Shown in pieces: positions 17,286 through 25,421 of a stretch of 64,000 nt of DNA. This DNA is from Flavobacterium sp. TR2. Lineage in GTDB: Bacteria; Bacteroidota; Bacteroidia; Flavobacteriales; Flavobacteriaceae. The stretch's first letter is position 1. Every line of letters starts with the position of its first letter. The notes under the pieces were generated by a model, which saw nothing but the letters and a program-made list of their open reading frames with translations, had not been told where the DNA came from and made no database searches. Location: positions 3,720,001 to 3,784,000 of the forward strand of contig NZ_CP104307.1 of NCBI RefSeq assembly GCF_025252405.1, read 5' to 3'. A program made the position numbers and the translations under genes.

Positions 17286-17529
17286 GTTTCAAGTTTCAAG
17301 TTTCAAGTTGATATACTATGCGTATAATTTATAACGCAGAGTACGCTAAGATTACGCAAAGTTCGCTAAGATTTTTTTTTAGGATTCTTTTGGAATGCAA
17401 AGAGCACAAAGCTGGTGGACTTATATTTTTAAAGAAAATCTTAGAAAAAGAAAACTTTGTGTCCCTTGCATAACCTTATCGCGCTTTGCGGTAAAAAAGC
17501 ATATCAACTTGAAACTTAAAATGTGAAAC
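17286..17529. repeat. MITE-like inverted-repeat element, copy 2
   Basis: 244 bases with 29-base terminal inverted repeats (17286-17314 and 17501-17529) matching at about 26 of 29 positions. The ends share GTTTCAAGTT with copy 1. Interior words such as ACGCAAAGTTCGCTAAG and CGCGCTTTGCGG echo copy 1. The left end also has three tandem GTTTCAA units. The right end lies 12 bases before the -7 element of the next gene. No open frame is visible. Confidence 0.75.
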
Positions 17530-17541
17530 AACAATTTTCCG

Positions 17542-17549
17542 TATCTTTG
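17542..17549 (+). promoter_or_regulatory. -7 element unusually close to the start codon
   Basis: TATCTTTG matches TAnnTTTG and ends only 4 bases before the ATG at 17554. If it is used, the transcript would begin at or next to the start codon, giving a leaderless or nearly leaderless mRNA. Confidence 0.55.
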
Positions 17550-17553
17550 CAAA

Positions 17554-18183
17554 ATGAAAATAGAAATTTGGTCGGACATCATGTGTCCGTTTTGTTATAT
17601 CGGAAAAAGACAGTTGGAAACTGCCCTTGCAGTATTTCCTAATGATGAATTTGAAATCGAATGGAAAAGCTTTCAGCTTGATCCTACAATCACTTCACAG
17701 CCGGATACAGACGTATATACGTTCTTAGCGGAGAGAAAAGGAATCTCGATTGAGCAATCTAAAGAAATGCACAAAGGTGTTGCAGAACGCGCTAAAAGCG
17801 TCGGTTTAGATTATCATTTTGATAAAGCGGTAATATCGAATTCTTTAAATGCGCATAGAATTATTCAATTGGCTAAGACAAAAAATATTGGCGATCGCAT
17901 GGAAGAAATTTTCTTTAAAGCTTATTTTACTGACGGAAAAGATTTAAACAACGGCCCAACTCTGATAAAATTAGGAATTGAGGCTGGTTTGGAAGAAAAT
18001 GAAATCAGAGAAGTTCTGGAAAGTGACACCTTATTCCTAAAAGAAGTGCAGTCAGATATTAAAGAAGCTGGCGAGATTGGCGTCCAGGGTGTTCCTTTCT
18101 TTGTATTTGATCGAAAATATGCTGTTTCGGGTGCGCAGCCTGTAGAAACATTTGTAAAAACAATTCAAGAAGTTTTAAAATAA
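17554..18183 (+). CDS. DsbA-family (FrnE-like) thiol oxidoreductase
   Basis: 209-residue cytoplasmic thioredoxin-fold protein of the FrnE/DsbA-oxidoreductase type. 'MKIEIWSDIMCPFCYIGKRQ' has the CPFC active-site pair at residues 11-14. The helical insert follows ('NSLNAHRIIQLAKTK'), and 'GVQGVPFFVFDRKYAVSGAQ' contains the conserved cis-proline. There is no signal peptide, so it acts in the cytoplasm, as FrnE-type proteins do. The first methionine is needed to keep the first beta strand. A promoter motif immediately before it suggests a leaderless transcript. A good hairpin follows the gene. Confidence 0.92.
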   Translation: MKIEIWSDIMCPFCYIGKRQLETALAVFPNDEFEIEWKSFQLDPTITSQPDTDVYTFLAERKGISIEQSKEMHKGVAERAKSVGLDYHFDKAVISNSLNAHRIIQLAKTKNIGDRMEEIFFKAYFTDGKDLNNGPTLIKLGIEAGLEENEIREVLESDTLFLKEVQSDIKEAGEIGVQGVPFFVFDRKYAVSGAQPVETFVKTIQEVLK

Positions 18184-18204
18184 ATTTCAATCCATATAAA
18201 ATTT

Positions 18205-18242
18205 AAAAGCGTGCTGTCTATAAATAAACAGCACGCTTTTAT
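18205..18242 (+). terminator. Terminator of the DsbA-like gene
   Basis: AAAAGCGTGCTGT and ACAGCACGCTTTT form a long stem followed by ATTATTT, 22 bases after the stop. It also faces the end of the small minus-strand gene at 18270. Confidence 0.8.
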
Positions 18243-18269
18243 TATTTAGCCATTTATCAGACTAAAAAA

Positions 18270-18401
18270 TTAATGGCCAGCTCTACCTTTAGAATCTGTT
18301 GATTTTGTAGCAGTGCTTTTTCCTCTAGAACCAGAAGTTGATTTTTGAGTTTTTCCAGAATCTTTCATTCCAGATTTCGAATCTTTTCTTGAAGTTTCCA
18401 T
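18270..18401 (-). CDS. Small basic Ser/Lys-rich protein (43 residues)
   Basis: Short frame starting METSRKDSKSGMKDSGKTQK and ending STDSKGRAGH. It is dominated by Ser, Lys, Gly, Thr and Asp, with no hydrophobic core, so it should be disordered. The composition resembles small KGG/stress-type proteins found in many bacteria, but I cannot assign a family. A near-consensus -7 element (CAACTTTG on the minus strand, 18434-18441) lies about 33 bases upstream, and the gene ends facing the terminator at 18205-18242. These support a real gene without proving it. Confidence 0.55.
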   Translation of the reverse strand: METSRKDSKSGMKDSGKTQKSTSGSRGKSTATKSTDSKGRAGH

Positions 18402-18626
18402 GATGTTATAATTTTTTAAATAATTAATATGTACAAAGTTGCAAAACGCACAAACAATTGGTTTACAGAATTATAATTGATTTTTACAAAATAAGAAGCA
18501 GGTTGCTTTCTAAAAATAAATAAATCATGTAAAAATAACTTCGAATCTTATAAATCTTTTAAGTGGTTAATTTTCAAATTTGTATAAAATCATTAGATAA
18601 ACATTTACTAATTTAAAATAGCAGCC

Positions 18627-18944
18627 ATGAAAAAAGATGCCGACAACAGAAAAACTGCAGAATTAGATGATTTTAAATGCAGTAAACCAGACCACATAGA
18701 TACTGCTCACGAAAATGAGGCAATGGATGACGAATTTACTTCAGGACAAAATGAAGATACTAATTATAGGAAATATTGCGATAGTTCTGAGGATGCATAT
18801 GAAATCATAGAAAGCGGACTAAATCTGGCTGAGGACAATACGCCCTTTCCTACTTACGACGATTCTAATCTTTACAACAGTTATAATTTAGACAACGAAG
18901 ATGATAAATATAACTGCCCTCCATATAGAAATTTTGAACACTAA
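18627..18944 (+). CDS. Acidic hypothetical protein
   Basis: 105 residues, very rich in Asp, Glu, Asn and Tyr, with no signal peptide or transmembrane segment. 'AYEIIESGLNLAEDNTPFPT' is the only segment that looks folded; the tail (DDSNLYNSYNLDNEDDKYN) is low complexity. I do not recognise the family. The DUF202 gene follows 17 bases later on the same strand, so the two may be co-transcribed. Composition and a clean start (ATG 18627) argue for a real gene, probably a disordered stress-related protein, but that is a guess. Confidence 0.6.
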   Translation: MKKDADNRKTAELDDFKCSKPDHIDTAHENEAMDDEFTSGQNEDTNYRKYCDSSEDAYEIIESGLNLAEDNTPFPTYDDSNLYNSYNLDNEDDKYNCPPYRNFEH

Positions 18945-18961
18945 AAAATTACTCCTCCACT

Positions 18962-19348
18962 ATGTCGCCAAAAAATGATCAGGAAATTATGAATGAATAC
19001 TTGTCTAATGAAAGAACTTTATTAGCATGGCTTCGCACAGGAATTGGAATAATGGTTTTCGGATTTGTAGCAGTAAAATTTTCATTGTTTTTAAAACAGC
19101 TTCCTGCAAAATATTTAGCCGAAACTGTTCCGCCAGATAGCAATTTCACAATTTATTTGGGCATCGGTTTGTTGATAGCCGGTGCTATGACTATTTTATT
19201 GTCTTATTTGCGTTACAGCCACACAATCAAATTATTAAAGAAAGGAAAGTACCAGTATTCGACAGCAATGCTTACCTTTATTACTATGATGCTGTTTGTG
19301 TTGAGCATATCGCTTATAGCCTATCTTATTATTGCAGCAAGCGCATAA
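18962..19348 (+). CDS. DUF202 (YidH-family) membrane protein
   Basis: 128-residue inner-membrane protein with three transmembrane helices. 'NERTLLAWLRTGIGIMVFGF' is the signature of the DUF202/YidH family, followed by helices near residues 58-80 and 102-124. The function is unknown; in eukaryotes the related VTC4-type domain sits in polyphosphate polymerases. It follows the acidic protein gene closely and precedes the DNA repair cassette by 44 bases. Confidence 0.88.
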   Translation: MSPKNDQEIMNEYLSNERTLLAWLRTGIGIMVFGFVAVKFSLFLKQLPAKYLAETVPPDSNFTIYLGIGLLIAGAMTILLSYLRYSHTIKLLKKGKYQYSTAMLTFITMMLFVLSISLIAYLIIAASA

Positions 19349-19392
19349 AATAATTTTCTGATTGTCAAATTTTCTAATGATCTAATTAAAAA

Positions 19393-20403
19393 ATGAATCC
19401 GCCATTACTTCAATTTAACGATAAAGGAATTTACTGTCAGCGGGCTGATGTATATCTGGATCCATGGCGTCCCGTAAAAAATGCCATTATTACACACGGA
19501 CATTCAGATCACGCGCGTTGGGGACATCAAAATTATATCACACATTATTCTAACATTCCGATTATCAGACATCGCTTGGGAGAAATTAATGTTTCTGGCA
19601 AAAACTGGAACGAAACCTTTACCATAAACGGAGTGCAATTTTCTTTTCATCCTGCGGGCCATATTATTGGTTCTGCGCAAATAAGGGTCGAGTACAAAGG
19701 CGAAATCTGGGTTTTTACAGGAGATTATAAAATCGAAGATGACGGCATTTCTGTTCCGTATGAAGTCGTAAAATGCCATTCTTTTATAACCGAATGCACC
19801 TTTGGACTCCCTGCTTTTAAATGGGAACCTCAAACCGATGTCATGACCGAAATCAATAATTGGTGGGCAGAAAATCGTGCAGAAGGAAAAACTTCTGTTC
19901 TATTTGGCTATTCCTTAGGAAAAGCACAGCGATTATTAAAAAATCTGGACCCAAATATCGGAAAGATCTACACGCATGGCGCAATAGAAAATATGACCAA
20001 TATTGTCCGTCCCATGATTGATCTTCCGCCTACAATACGAATAACACCTGAAACTAAAAAAGAAGATTTATTGGGCAATATTGTAATTGCTCCGCCGAGC
20101 GCTCACGGAAGCACTTGGATCAGAAAAATGACTCCTTTTGTAACTGGAACAGCAAGCGGCTGGATGGCCTTTCGCGGAGCAAGACGCAGACGTGCCGTTG
20201 ACCGTGGCTTTGTTCTAAGCGATCATTGCGATTGGACAGGTTTATTAGAAAGCATAAAAGCCACAGGAGCCGAAAAAGTAATCTGCACGCATGGATATTC
20301 AGATATTTTTTCCAAATACCTTAGAGAGTTAGGCTATGACGCGAGAACAGCGCACACGCAATACGAAGGTGAAACGAATGACGCAAATAATGATGAAATG
20401 TGA
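19393..20403 (+). CDS. Ligase-associated DNA exonuclease (metallo-beta-lactamase fold)
   Basis: 336-residue cytoplasmic enzyme of the beta-CASP/metallo-beta-lactamase family. The metal-binding motif is 'ITHGHSDHARWG' (HxHxDH, residues 34-45 region), with further ligands in 'PAGHIIGSAQ' and 'VFTGDYKIED' and a late 'SDHCDW' motif. This is the 'ligase-associated DNA exonuclease' (Exo1-like, SNM1-related) always found with an ATP-dependent ligase, an Lhr-type helicase and PdeM. It is the first gene of that four-gene cassette here. The likely role is nucleolytic trimming of damaged DNA ends. Confidence 0.92.
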   Translation: MNPPLLQFNDKGIYCQRADVYLDPWRPVKNAIITHGHSDHARWGHQNYITHYSNIPIIRHRLGEINVSGKNWNETFTINGVQFSFHPAGHIIGSAQIRVEYKGEIWVFTGDYKIEDDGISVPYEVVKCHSFITECTFGLPAFKWEPQTDVMTEINNWWAENRAEGKTSVLFGYSLGKAQRLLKNLDPNIGKIYTHGAIENMTNIVRPMIDLPPTIRITPETKKEDLLGNIVIAPPSAHGSTWIRKMTPFVTGTASGWMAFRGARRRRAVDRGFVLSDHCDWTGLLESIKATGAEKVICTHGYSDIFSKYLRELGYDARTAHTQYEGETNDANNDEM

Positions 20404-20467
20404 ATTGCAAACTCTGAATTAAAAACTAAGCTGCCAACTATCAACCGTAAACCAATAATTTAAAAAA

Positions 20468-22069
20468 ATGAAAAACTTTGCCGAGCTTATAAAAACCCTA
20501 GACAGTTCTAATAAAACATCGGTAAAAGTTGATGCGCTGACCAACTATTTTCTAAAAGCAAGCGACGAAGATAAAGTCTGGACAATTGCCATACTTTCGC
20601 ATCGTCGTCCGCCACGGCCAGTCAATACAACTTTATTGCGCTTGTGGGCAAATGAATTGGCCAATATTCCGCTTTGGCTATTTGAAGAAAGCTATCATAT
20701 TGTGGGAGATTTGGCTGAGACAATCGCACTCGTTATTCCGACAACAAAAGAACATTCTGACAAAAGCTTGACCGAATTTTTACAGGAAATCATTGCTTTA
20801 AAAAAGAAAACTGATTTAGAAAAAAAGGAATATCTGCAAACCAATTGGCTGAATTTGAATTATTACGAAAGATTCGTTTTCACCAAATTAATAACCGGAA
20901 GCTTCAGAATTGGCTTAAGTCAGAAACTAATGACTCGGGCACTTTCAAAAGCAGAAAATATTGACGAAGATACACTCGCCTACAAATTAATGGGAGACTG
21001 GAATCCGAATACGGTTACGTTTCAAGAATTAATTTTGGATGAAAAAAGCAGTGACTATTTATCCAAGCCTTATCCGTTTTATTTAGCTTATCCGATTGAA
21101 GGCGAACTTGAGAATCTGGGAAATCCTGAAGACTGGAGCGCCGAACATAAATGGGACGGAATACGGTCGCAGACGATTATTCGTGACAACGAAATTTATG
21201 TTTGGAGCCGTGGCGAAGAATTAGTGACCGATAAATATCCCGAATTTCAATCATTCATTGGAAATATACCAGACGGAACTGTTATTGATGGCGAAATTCT
21301 TCCTTTTGCAAACAATCAAATTGGAACATTTAATGATCTGCAAACCAGAATTGGCCGCAAAAACGTCTCGGCATCCGTTTTAAAAAATACGCCTGTTATC
21401 ATTAAAGCTTATGATTTATTGGAATGGCAGGGAAATGATATTCGAAATCTTTCTTACGAAGAACGCCGTATAGTATTAGAACAAATGTTTACCGGCTTAA
21501 TTGGGAAAGAAATTCCGTTGCAGCTTTCAGAAAGAATTCATTTTTCGACTTGGGAAGATGTCACAAATGAAAGATTAAAATCGCGCGAAATGAAAAGCGA
21601 AGGTTTAATGTTGAAAAGAAAAGACTCTCCGTATTTAGTTGGAAGAAAAAAAGGAGATTGGTGGAAATGGAAAATCGAACCTTTAACAATTGATGCTGTT
21701 CTCACCTACGCCATGCGCGGCCACGGAAGAAGATCTAATTTATTTACCGATTATACTTTTGCCCTTTGGCAAGAAAACGAAAGCAATGAGCGTGAACTTG
21801 TCACTTTTGCAAAAGCTTATTCAGGTTTAACTGACGCTGAATTTAGAATGGTAGACGATTTCATCAAAAAAAATACTTTGGAACGATTTGGGCCAGTAAG
21901 AAGCGTTACGCCAAAATTGGTTTTTGAAATTGGTTTTGAAGGAATTGCACTTTCCAAAAGACATAAAAGCGGAGTTGCAACCCGCTTTCCGCGAATTTTG
22001 AGATGGCGGCACGACAAAAAAATTGAAGAAGCCAACTCAATAGAAGATTTAAAAAACATGATTTTATAA
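20468..22069 (+). CDS. ATP-dependent DNA ligase of the ligase-associated repair cassette
   Basis: 533-residue ATP-dependent ligase (LigB/LigC-like). The catalytic lysine is K228 in 'AEHKWDGIRSQ' (motif I, KxDG). Other nucleotidyltransferase motifs follow: 'VIDGEILPF' (III), 'SEGLMLKRKDSPYLVGRKKG' (IV) and 'WWKWKIEPL' (V). An N-terminal helical DNA-binding domain ('LSQKLMTRALSKAEN') and a C-terminal OB-fold are present. It seals nicks in duplex DNA. It follows the exonuclease by 64 bases and ends directly against the helicase start codon, so the genes are translationally coupled. Confidence 0.95.
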   Translation: MKNFAELIKTLDSSNKTSVKVDALTNYFLKASDEDKVWTIAILSHRRPPRPVNTTLLRLWANELANIPLWLFEESYHIVGDLAETIALVIPTTKEHSDKSLTEFLQEIIALKKKTDLEKKEYLQTNWLNLNYYERFVFTKLITGSFRIGLSQKLMTRALSKAENIDEDTLAYKLMGDWNPNTVTFQELILDEKSSDYLSKPYPFYLAYPIEGELENLGNPEDWSAEHKWDGIRSQTIIRDNEIYVWSRGEELVTDKYPEFQSFIGNIPDGTVIDGEILPFANNQIGTFNDLQTRIGRKNVSASVLKNTPVIIKAYDLLEWQGNDIRNLSYEERRIVLEQMFTGLIGKEIPLQLSERIHFSTWEDVTNERLKSREMKSEGLMLKRKDSPYLVGRKKGDWWKWKIEPLTIDAVLTYAMRGHGRRSNLFTDYTFALWQENESNERELVTFAKAYSGLTDAEFRMVDDFIKKNTLERFGPVRSVTPKLVFEIGFEGIALSKRHKSGVATRFPRILRWRHDKKIEEANSIEDLKNMIL

Positions 22070-24529
22070 ATGAACAGAGAGCAGTTATTTACGATCGCCA
22101 GCAATTGGTTTGAAAGCCAAGGATGGAAACCTTTTCCGTTTCAGACGCAGACGTGGACTGCTTTTTTGCAAGGGAAAAATGGTTTATTGAATGCTCCAAC
22201 AGGAAGCGGAAAAACTTATGCGCTCTGGCTGCCGATTATTTTAAATTACATCAAAGAAAATCCGAATTACAGAACCAAGCACAATTCTGGATTAAAAGCA
22301 ATTTGGATTACCCCGCTCCGTTCCCTATCTGTTGAAATCAAACAAGCTGCTGAAAGAGTGCTTACCGATTTGGATATTCCGATGACAGTCGGAATTCGTT
22401 CTGGAGATACTACATCTGCTGAACGAGCCAAACAAAAAAATAAAATGCCCGATTTACTGATTACAACGCCCGAAAGTTTGCAATTGCTTCTAGCAGCTAA
22501 AGGTTATGCCAGTATTTTTAAAAATTGCACTTCAATCGTCATTGATGAATGGCACGAATTACTCGGAACCAAACGCGGTGTACAGGTAGAATTAGGTTTA
22601 TCAAGACTTAAAACTATCGCAAAAAACATTCGAATTTGGGGTATTTCTGCCACAATTGGGAATTTGCAGCAAGCGCAGGAAGTTTTGCTTGGAGTTGATT
22701 CTGAAGCGTTCCATAATTCTGTTTTAATCAAAGCGGCAATTCATAAGAAAATAAAAGTAATCTCCATTATTCCTGACAAAATGGATGCTTATCCGTGGCG
22801 TGGGCATATGGGACTGCATTTAATTGATGAAGCGGCAAAAATTATAAAAGCCAGCAAAACGACACTTATTTTTACCAATGTTCGTTCGGCTTGCGAAATC
22901 TGGTACCAAAGATTGTTAGAAAAATATCCTGAATTTGCAGGTGAAATGGCAATGCATCACGGAAGCATTGACAGAGAAACCAGACTTTGGGTAGAAAACG
23001 CAATTCGGAACGAAGAGCTGAAAGTTGTAGTCTGCACTTCTAGTTTGGATTTGGGTGTTGACTTTGCTCCTGTCGAATCGATTATTCAGGTTGGCGGTCC
23101 AAAAGGTGTTGCGCGTTTCATGCAGCGCGCCGGGCGAAGCGGACACCAACCCGGCAAAGAAAGCGTCATTTACTTTTTAGCCACTCACGCCATTGAACTC
23201 ATCGAAGCTTCGGCCCTGAAAAAAGCAGTTGAAAACAGTGTGATAGAAGACCGAGTTCCGTATTTAAACAGCTGGGATGTTTTGGTGCAATATTTAAATA
23301 CTCTTGCCGTTTCTGACGGATTTTATCCAAATGAAATCTTCAAAGAAATTCAAGGAACATTCAGCTATCAAACCATTACAGCTGAAAACTGGAATTGGAT
23401 TTTAAATTTCATCACACAAGGAAGCCAAAGCCTTCATGCGTATGACGAATTCAAAAAAGTAGAAATTGATGAAAACGGCTGTTATAAAATTAACAGCAGA
23501 ATGATTGCTATGCATCACAGAATGCAGATTGGCACTATTGTAGGTGATGCCGTTATGAATGTAAAATACGTGAGCGGAGGTTATATCGGCACCATTGAAG
23601 AATGGTTTATTTCTAAATTAAAACCCGGCGATACTTTTATTTTCGCTGGAAAAAAACTGGAATTATTCAAAATCAGGAATATGCAGGTTTTGGTAAAAAA
23701 AGCAAGCGCAAAAAAAGAGTCTAAAATTGCCAGCTGGATGGGCGGGCGATTAGCTTTATCTTCACAGATGAGCGAATTGCTTCGAAAAGAATTGTACCGC
23801 GCCAATACCGATAATCTTTCCCCAGAATTAAAAGCCTTGCAGCCTTTATTTCAGAGACAGCGCAGAGAATCTATCGTGCCAAGTTCTGATGAATTTTTAA
23901 TTGAAACTTTTAAAACCAGAGAAGGATTTCATGCCATTTTTTATCCATTTGAAGGACGTTTTGTGCATGAAGCTTTAGCGAGTTTGCTGGCTTTCAGAAT
24001 CAGTTTATTGCAATCTATTACTTTTTCTCTCGCTTATAATGACTATGGATTTGAGTTGCTTTCGGATCAGGAAATTGACATTGAAGCGGTTTTAGACAAT
24101 AATTTATTTTCTACAGAATATGTTCATCATGATTTACAGAAAAGCCTAAATTCGACAGAAATGGCTCGACGAAAATTTAGAGACATTGCCGTAATTTCGG
24201 GATTAGTTTTTACTGGTTTTCCCGGAAAAATGGTTAAGACGAAACATCTTCAAAGCGGTTCTCAATTATTATTTGAAGTTTTCAGAGATTTTGAGCCTGA
24301 CAATCTATTGCTGCACCAAGCCTATCGCGAAACTTTTGAACATCAGCTCGAAGAAGGACGTTTGATTTTGGCTCTGGAGCGAATTGCAAATCAAAAAATT
24401 GTCTGGAAACAATGTTTGAAACCAACTCCTTTCAGTTTTCCAATTATTACAGATCGATTGAGAGAAAAACTTTCGAGTGAAACTCTAGCAGAAAGAATTC
24501 AGAAAATGACTGCTTCTTACATGAAATAA
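22070..24529 (+). CDS. Ligase-associated DEXH-box DNA helicase (Lhr-like)
   Basis: 819-residue superfamily 2 helicase of the Lhr group. Motif Ia/Walker A is 'NAPTGSGKTYALW' (about residues 38-50), and motif II is 'VIDEWHELLG' (DEWH instead of the usual DEVH). Motifs V and VI are 'CTSSLDLGVDFAPV' and 'QRAGRSGHQPG', and a winged-helix and Lhr-core C-terminal region follows. It starts on the base after the ligase stop codon. With exonuclease, ligase and PdeM it makes the standard DNA-damage-response cassette. Single-strand DNA-dependent unwinding is expected by family; the exact lesion is unknown. Confidence 0.94.
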   Translation: MNREQLFTIASNWFESQGWKPFPFQTQTWTAFLQGKNGLLNAPTGSGKTYALWLPIILNYIKENPNYRTKHNSGLKAIWITPLRSLSVEIKQAAERVLTDLDIPMTVGIRSGDTTSAERAKQKNKMPDLLITTPESLQLLLAAKGYASIFKNCTSIVIDEWHELLGTKRGVQVELGLSRLKTIAKNIRIWGISATIGNLQQAQEVLLGVDSEAFHNSVLIKAAIHKKIKVISIIPDKMDAYPWRGHMGLHLIDEAAKIIKASKTTLIFTNVRSACEIWYQRLLEKYPEFAGEMAMHHGSIDRETRLWVENAIRNEELKVVVCTSSLDLGVDFAPVESIIQVGGPKGVARFMQRAGRSGHQPGKESVIYFLATHAIELIEASALKKAVENSVIEDRVPYLNSWDVLVQYLNTLAVSDGFYPNEIFKEIQGTFSYQTITAENWNWILNFITQGSQSLHAYDEFKKVEIDENGCYKINSRMIAMHHRMQIGTIVGDAVMNVKYVSGGYIGTIEEWFISKLKPGDTFIFAGKKLELFKIRNMQVLVKKASAKKESKIASWMGGRLALSSQMSELLRKELYRANTDNLSPELKALQPLFQRQRRESIVPSSDEFLIETFKTREGFHAIFYPFEGRFVHEALASLLAFRISLLQSITFSLAYNDYGFELLSDQEIDIEAVLDNNLFSTEYVHHDLQKSLNSTEMARRKFRDIAVISGLVFTGFPGKMVKTKHLQSGSQLLFEVFRDFEPDNLLLHQAYRETFEHQLEEGRLILALERIANQKIVWKQCLKPTPFSFPIITDRLREKLSSETLAERIQKMTASYMK

Positions 24530-24535
24530 CAGCTT

Positions 24536-25174
24536 ATGAATATTCAAATCAAAAACGAAAATTTTATACTTCATCCGAGCGGAGCTATTTTTTGGGAATC
24601 AAAAAAAATGATCATCATTTCTGATGTGCATTTAGGCAAAGTGATGCATTTCAGAAAACACGGAATCGCCATTCCGCAAAATGCTGTTTCAGAAAACTTT
24701 AAAAAGATTACTGAGGTTTTGGAATATTTTGAACCTGAAAAAATCATTTTTTTAGGAGATTTATTTCATAGTTCAAAAAATGCAGAGTGGAATTTGTTTG
24801 AAGAATGGATTTCCAACCATAACCAAGAAACGTATCTAATTGCAGGAAATCACGATATCATCGACCAGAAACACTATTATAAAATCGGAATTCTTGTCGT
24901 TGACTCCTTAGAAATCGATCATTTTCTTTTCACGCATCACCCAACAGAAAAAGAAGATTGCTTTAATTTTTCAGGACATATCCATCCTGGAATAATCTTA
25001 AGGGGCTTAGGAATGCAAAGCTTAAAATTACGCTGCTTTTTTCACAAAACCAATCAAATGATACTGCCGGCTTTTGGAGAATTTACTGGAAAATTTATTA
25101 TGAAACCGGAATCAGAGCATACTATTTTTGCTATAGCGGGAAATGAAATTATTTTGATAAATAAAAACAATTGA
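24536..25174 (+). CDS. pdeM: Ligase-associated DNA damage response endonuclease PdeM
   Basis: 212-residue calcineurin-like metallophosphoesterase. Metal ligands are in 'ISDVHLGKVMHFRKHG' (DxH), 'IIFLGDLFHS' (GD), 'LIAGNHDI' (GNHD), 'FTHHPT' and 'FSGHIHPG' (GHxH). It is the last gene of the repair cassette, 6 bases after the helicase stop. Family members are DNA endonucleases or phosphoesterases acting together with the helicase and ligase. There is no clear terminator immediately after; palindromic repeats follow. Confidence 0.93.
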   Translation: MNIQIKNENFILHPSGAIFWESKKMIIISDVHLGKVMHFRKHGIAIPQNAVSENFKKITEVLEYFEPEKIIFLGDLFHSSKNAEWNLFEEWISNHNQETYLIAGNHDIIDQKHYYKIGILVVDSLEIDHFLFTHHPTEKEDCFNFSGHIHPGIILRGLGMQSLKLRCFFHKTNQMILPAFGEFTGKFIMKPESEHTIFAIAGNEIILINKNN

Positions 25175-25243
25175 AGCATCGTATTCTATTTATTTTACAA
25201 AAATATAGCTAAAATTATTTAAAGTAATAATTGAATTTCATTT

Positions 25244-25274
25244 AAACCTGACGGGTTTTAAAACCATCAGGTTT
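25244..25274. repeat. Palindromic hairpin repeat
   Basis: AAACCTGA, a one-base mismatch, then GGGTTTTAAAACC and TCAGGTTT: a 31-base near-palindrome after the repair cassette. It may act as a terminator for pdeM, but there is no T run directly after, so an intergenic repeat is equally likely. Confidence 0.55.
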
Positions 25275-25297
25275 GACTAATTAATATATATATTTTT

Positions 25298-25327
25298 AAT
25301 AGCCTCCAGCTAAAGCTGGAGGCTATT
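25298..25327. repeat. Perfect palindrome of REP-like form
   Basis: Arms of 14 bases (AATAGCCTCCAGCT and its exact complement) around AA. The TAGCC..GGCTA ends resemble those of the element at 12663-12763, which suggests a related repeat family. It is placed between convergent transcripts. Confidence 0.7.
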
Positions 25328-25354
25328 AAAGACTGAAAAACATATTTAAATTAA

Positions 25355-25386
25355 AAAACCCAGTAAAACTAAATTTACTGGGTTTT
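25355..25386 (-). terminator. Terminator of the second metal-efflux operon
   Basis: AAAACCCAGTAAA and TTTACTGGGTTTT form a stem, and a T run follows on the minus strand. It lies 35 bases past the adaptor stop codon. Confidence 0.75.
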
Positions 25387-25421
25387 CATGTTTAATCTAA
25401 ATTGTAATCAGAAACTAAACA

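Noticed and set aside
18402..18626. RNA gene in the AT-rich gap
   Set aside because: No tRNA fold, rRNA motif or conserved small-RNA structure could be seen; the gap is plain promoter and leader sequence.
19393..25174. Anti-phage defence system (nuclease, ligase, helicase, phosphoesterase)
   Set aside because: The set and order match the known ligase-associated DNA repair cassette, with exact family motifs. I see nothing pointing to defence.
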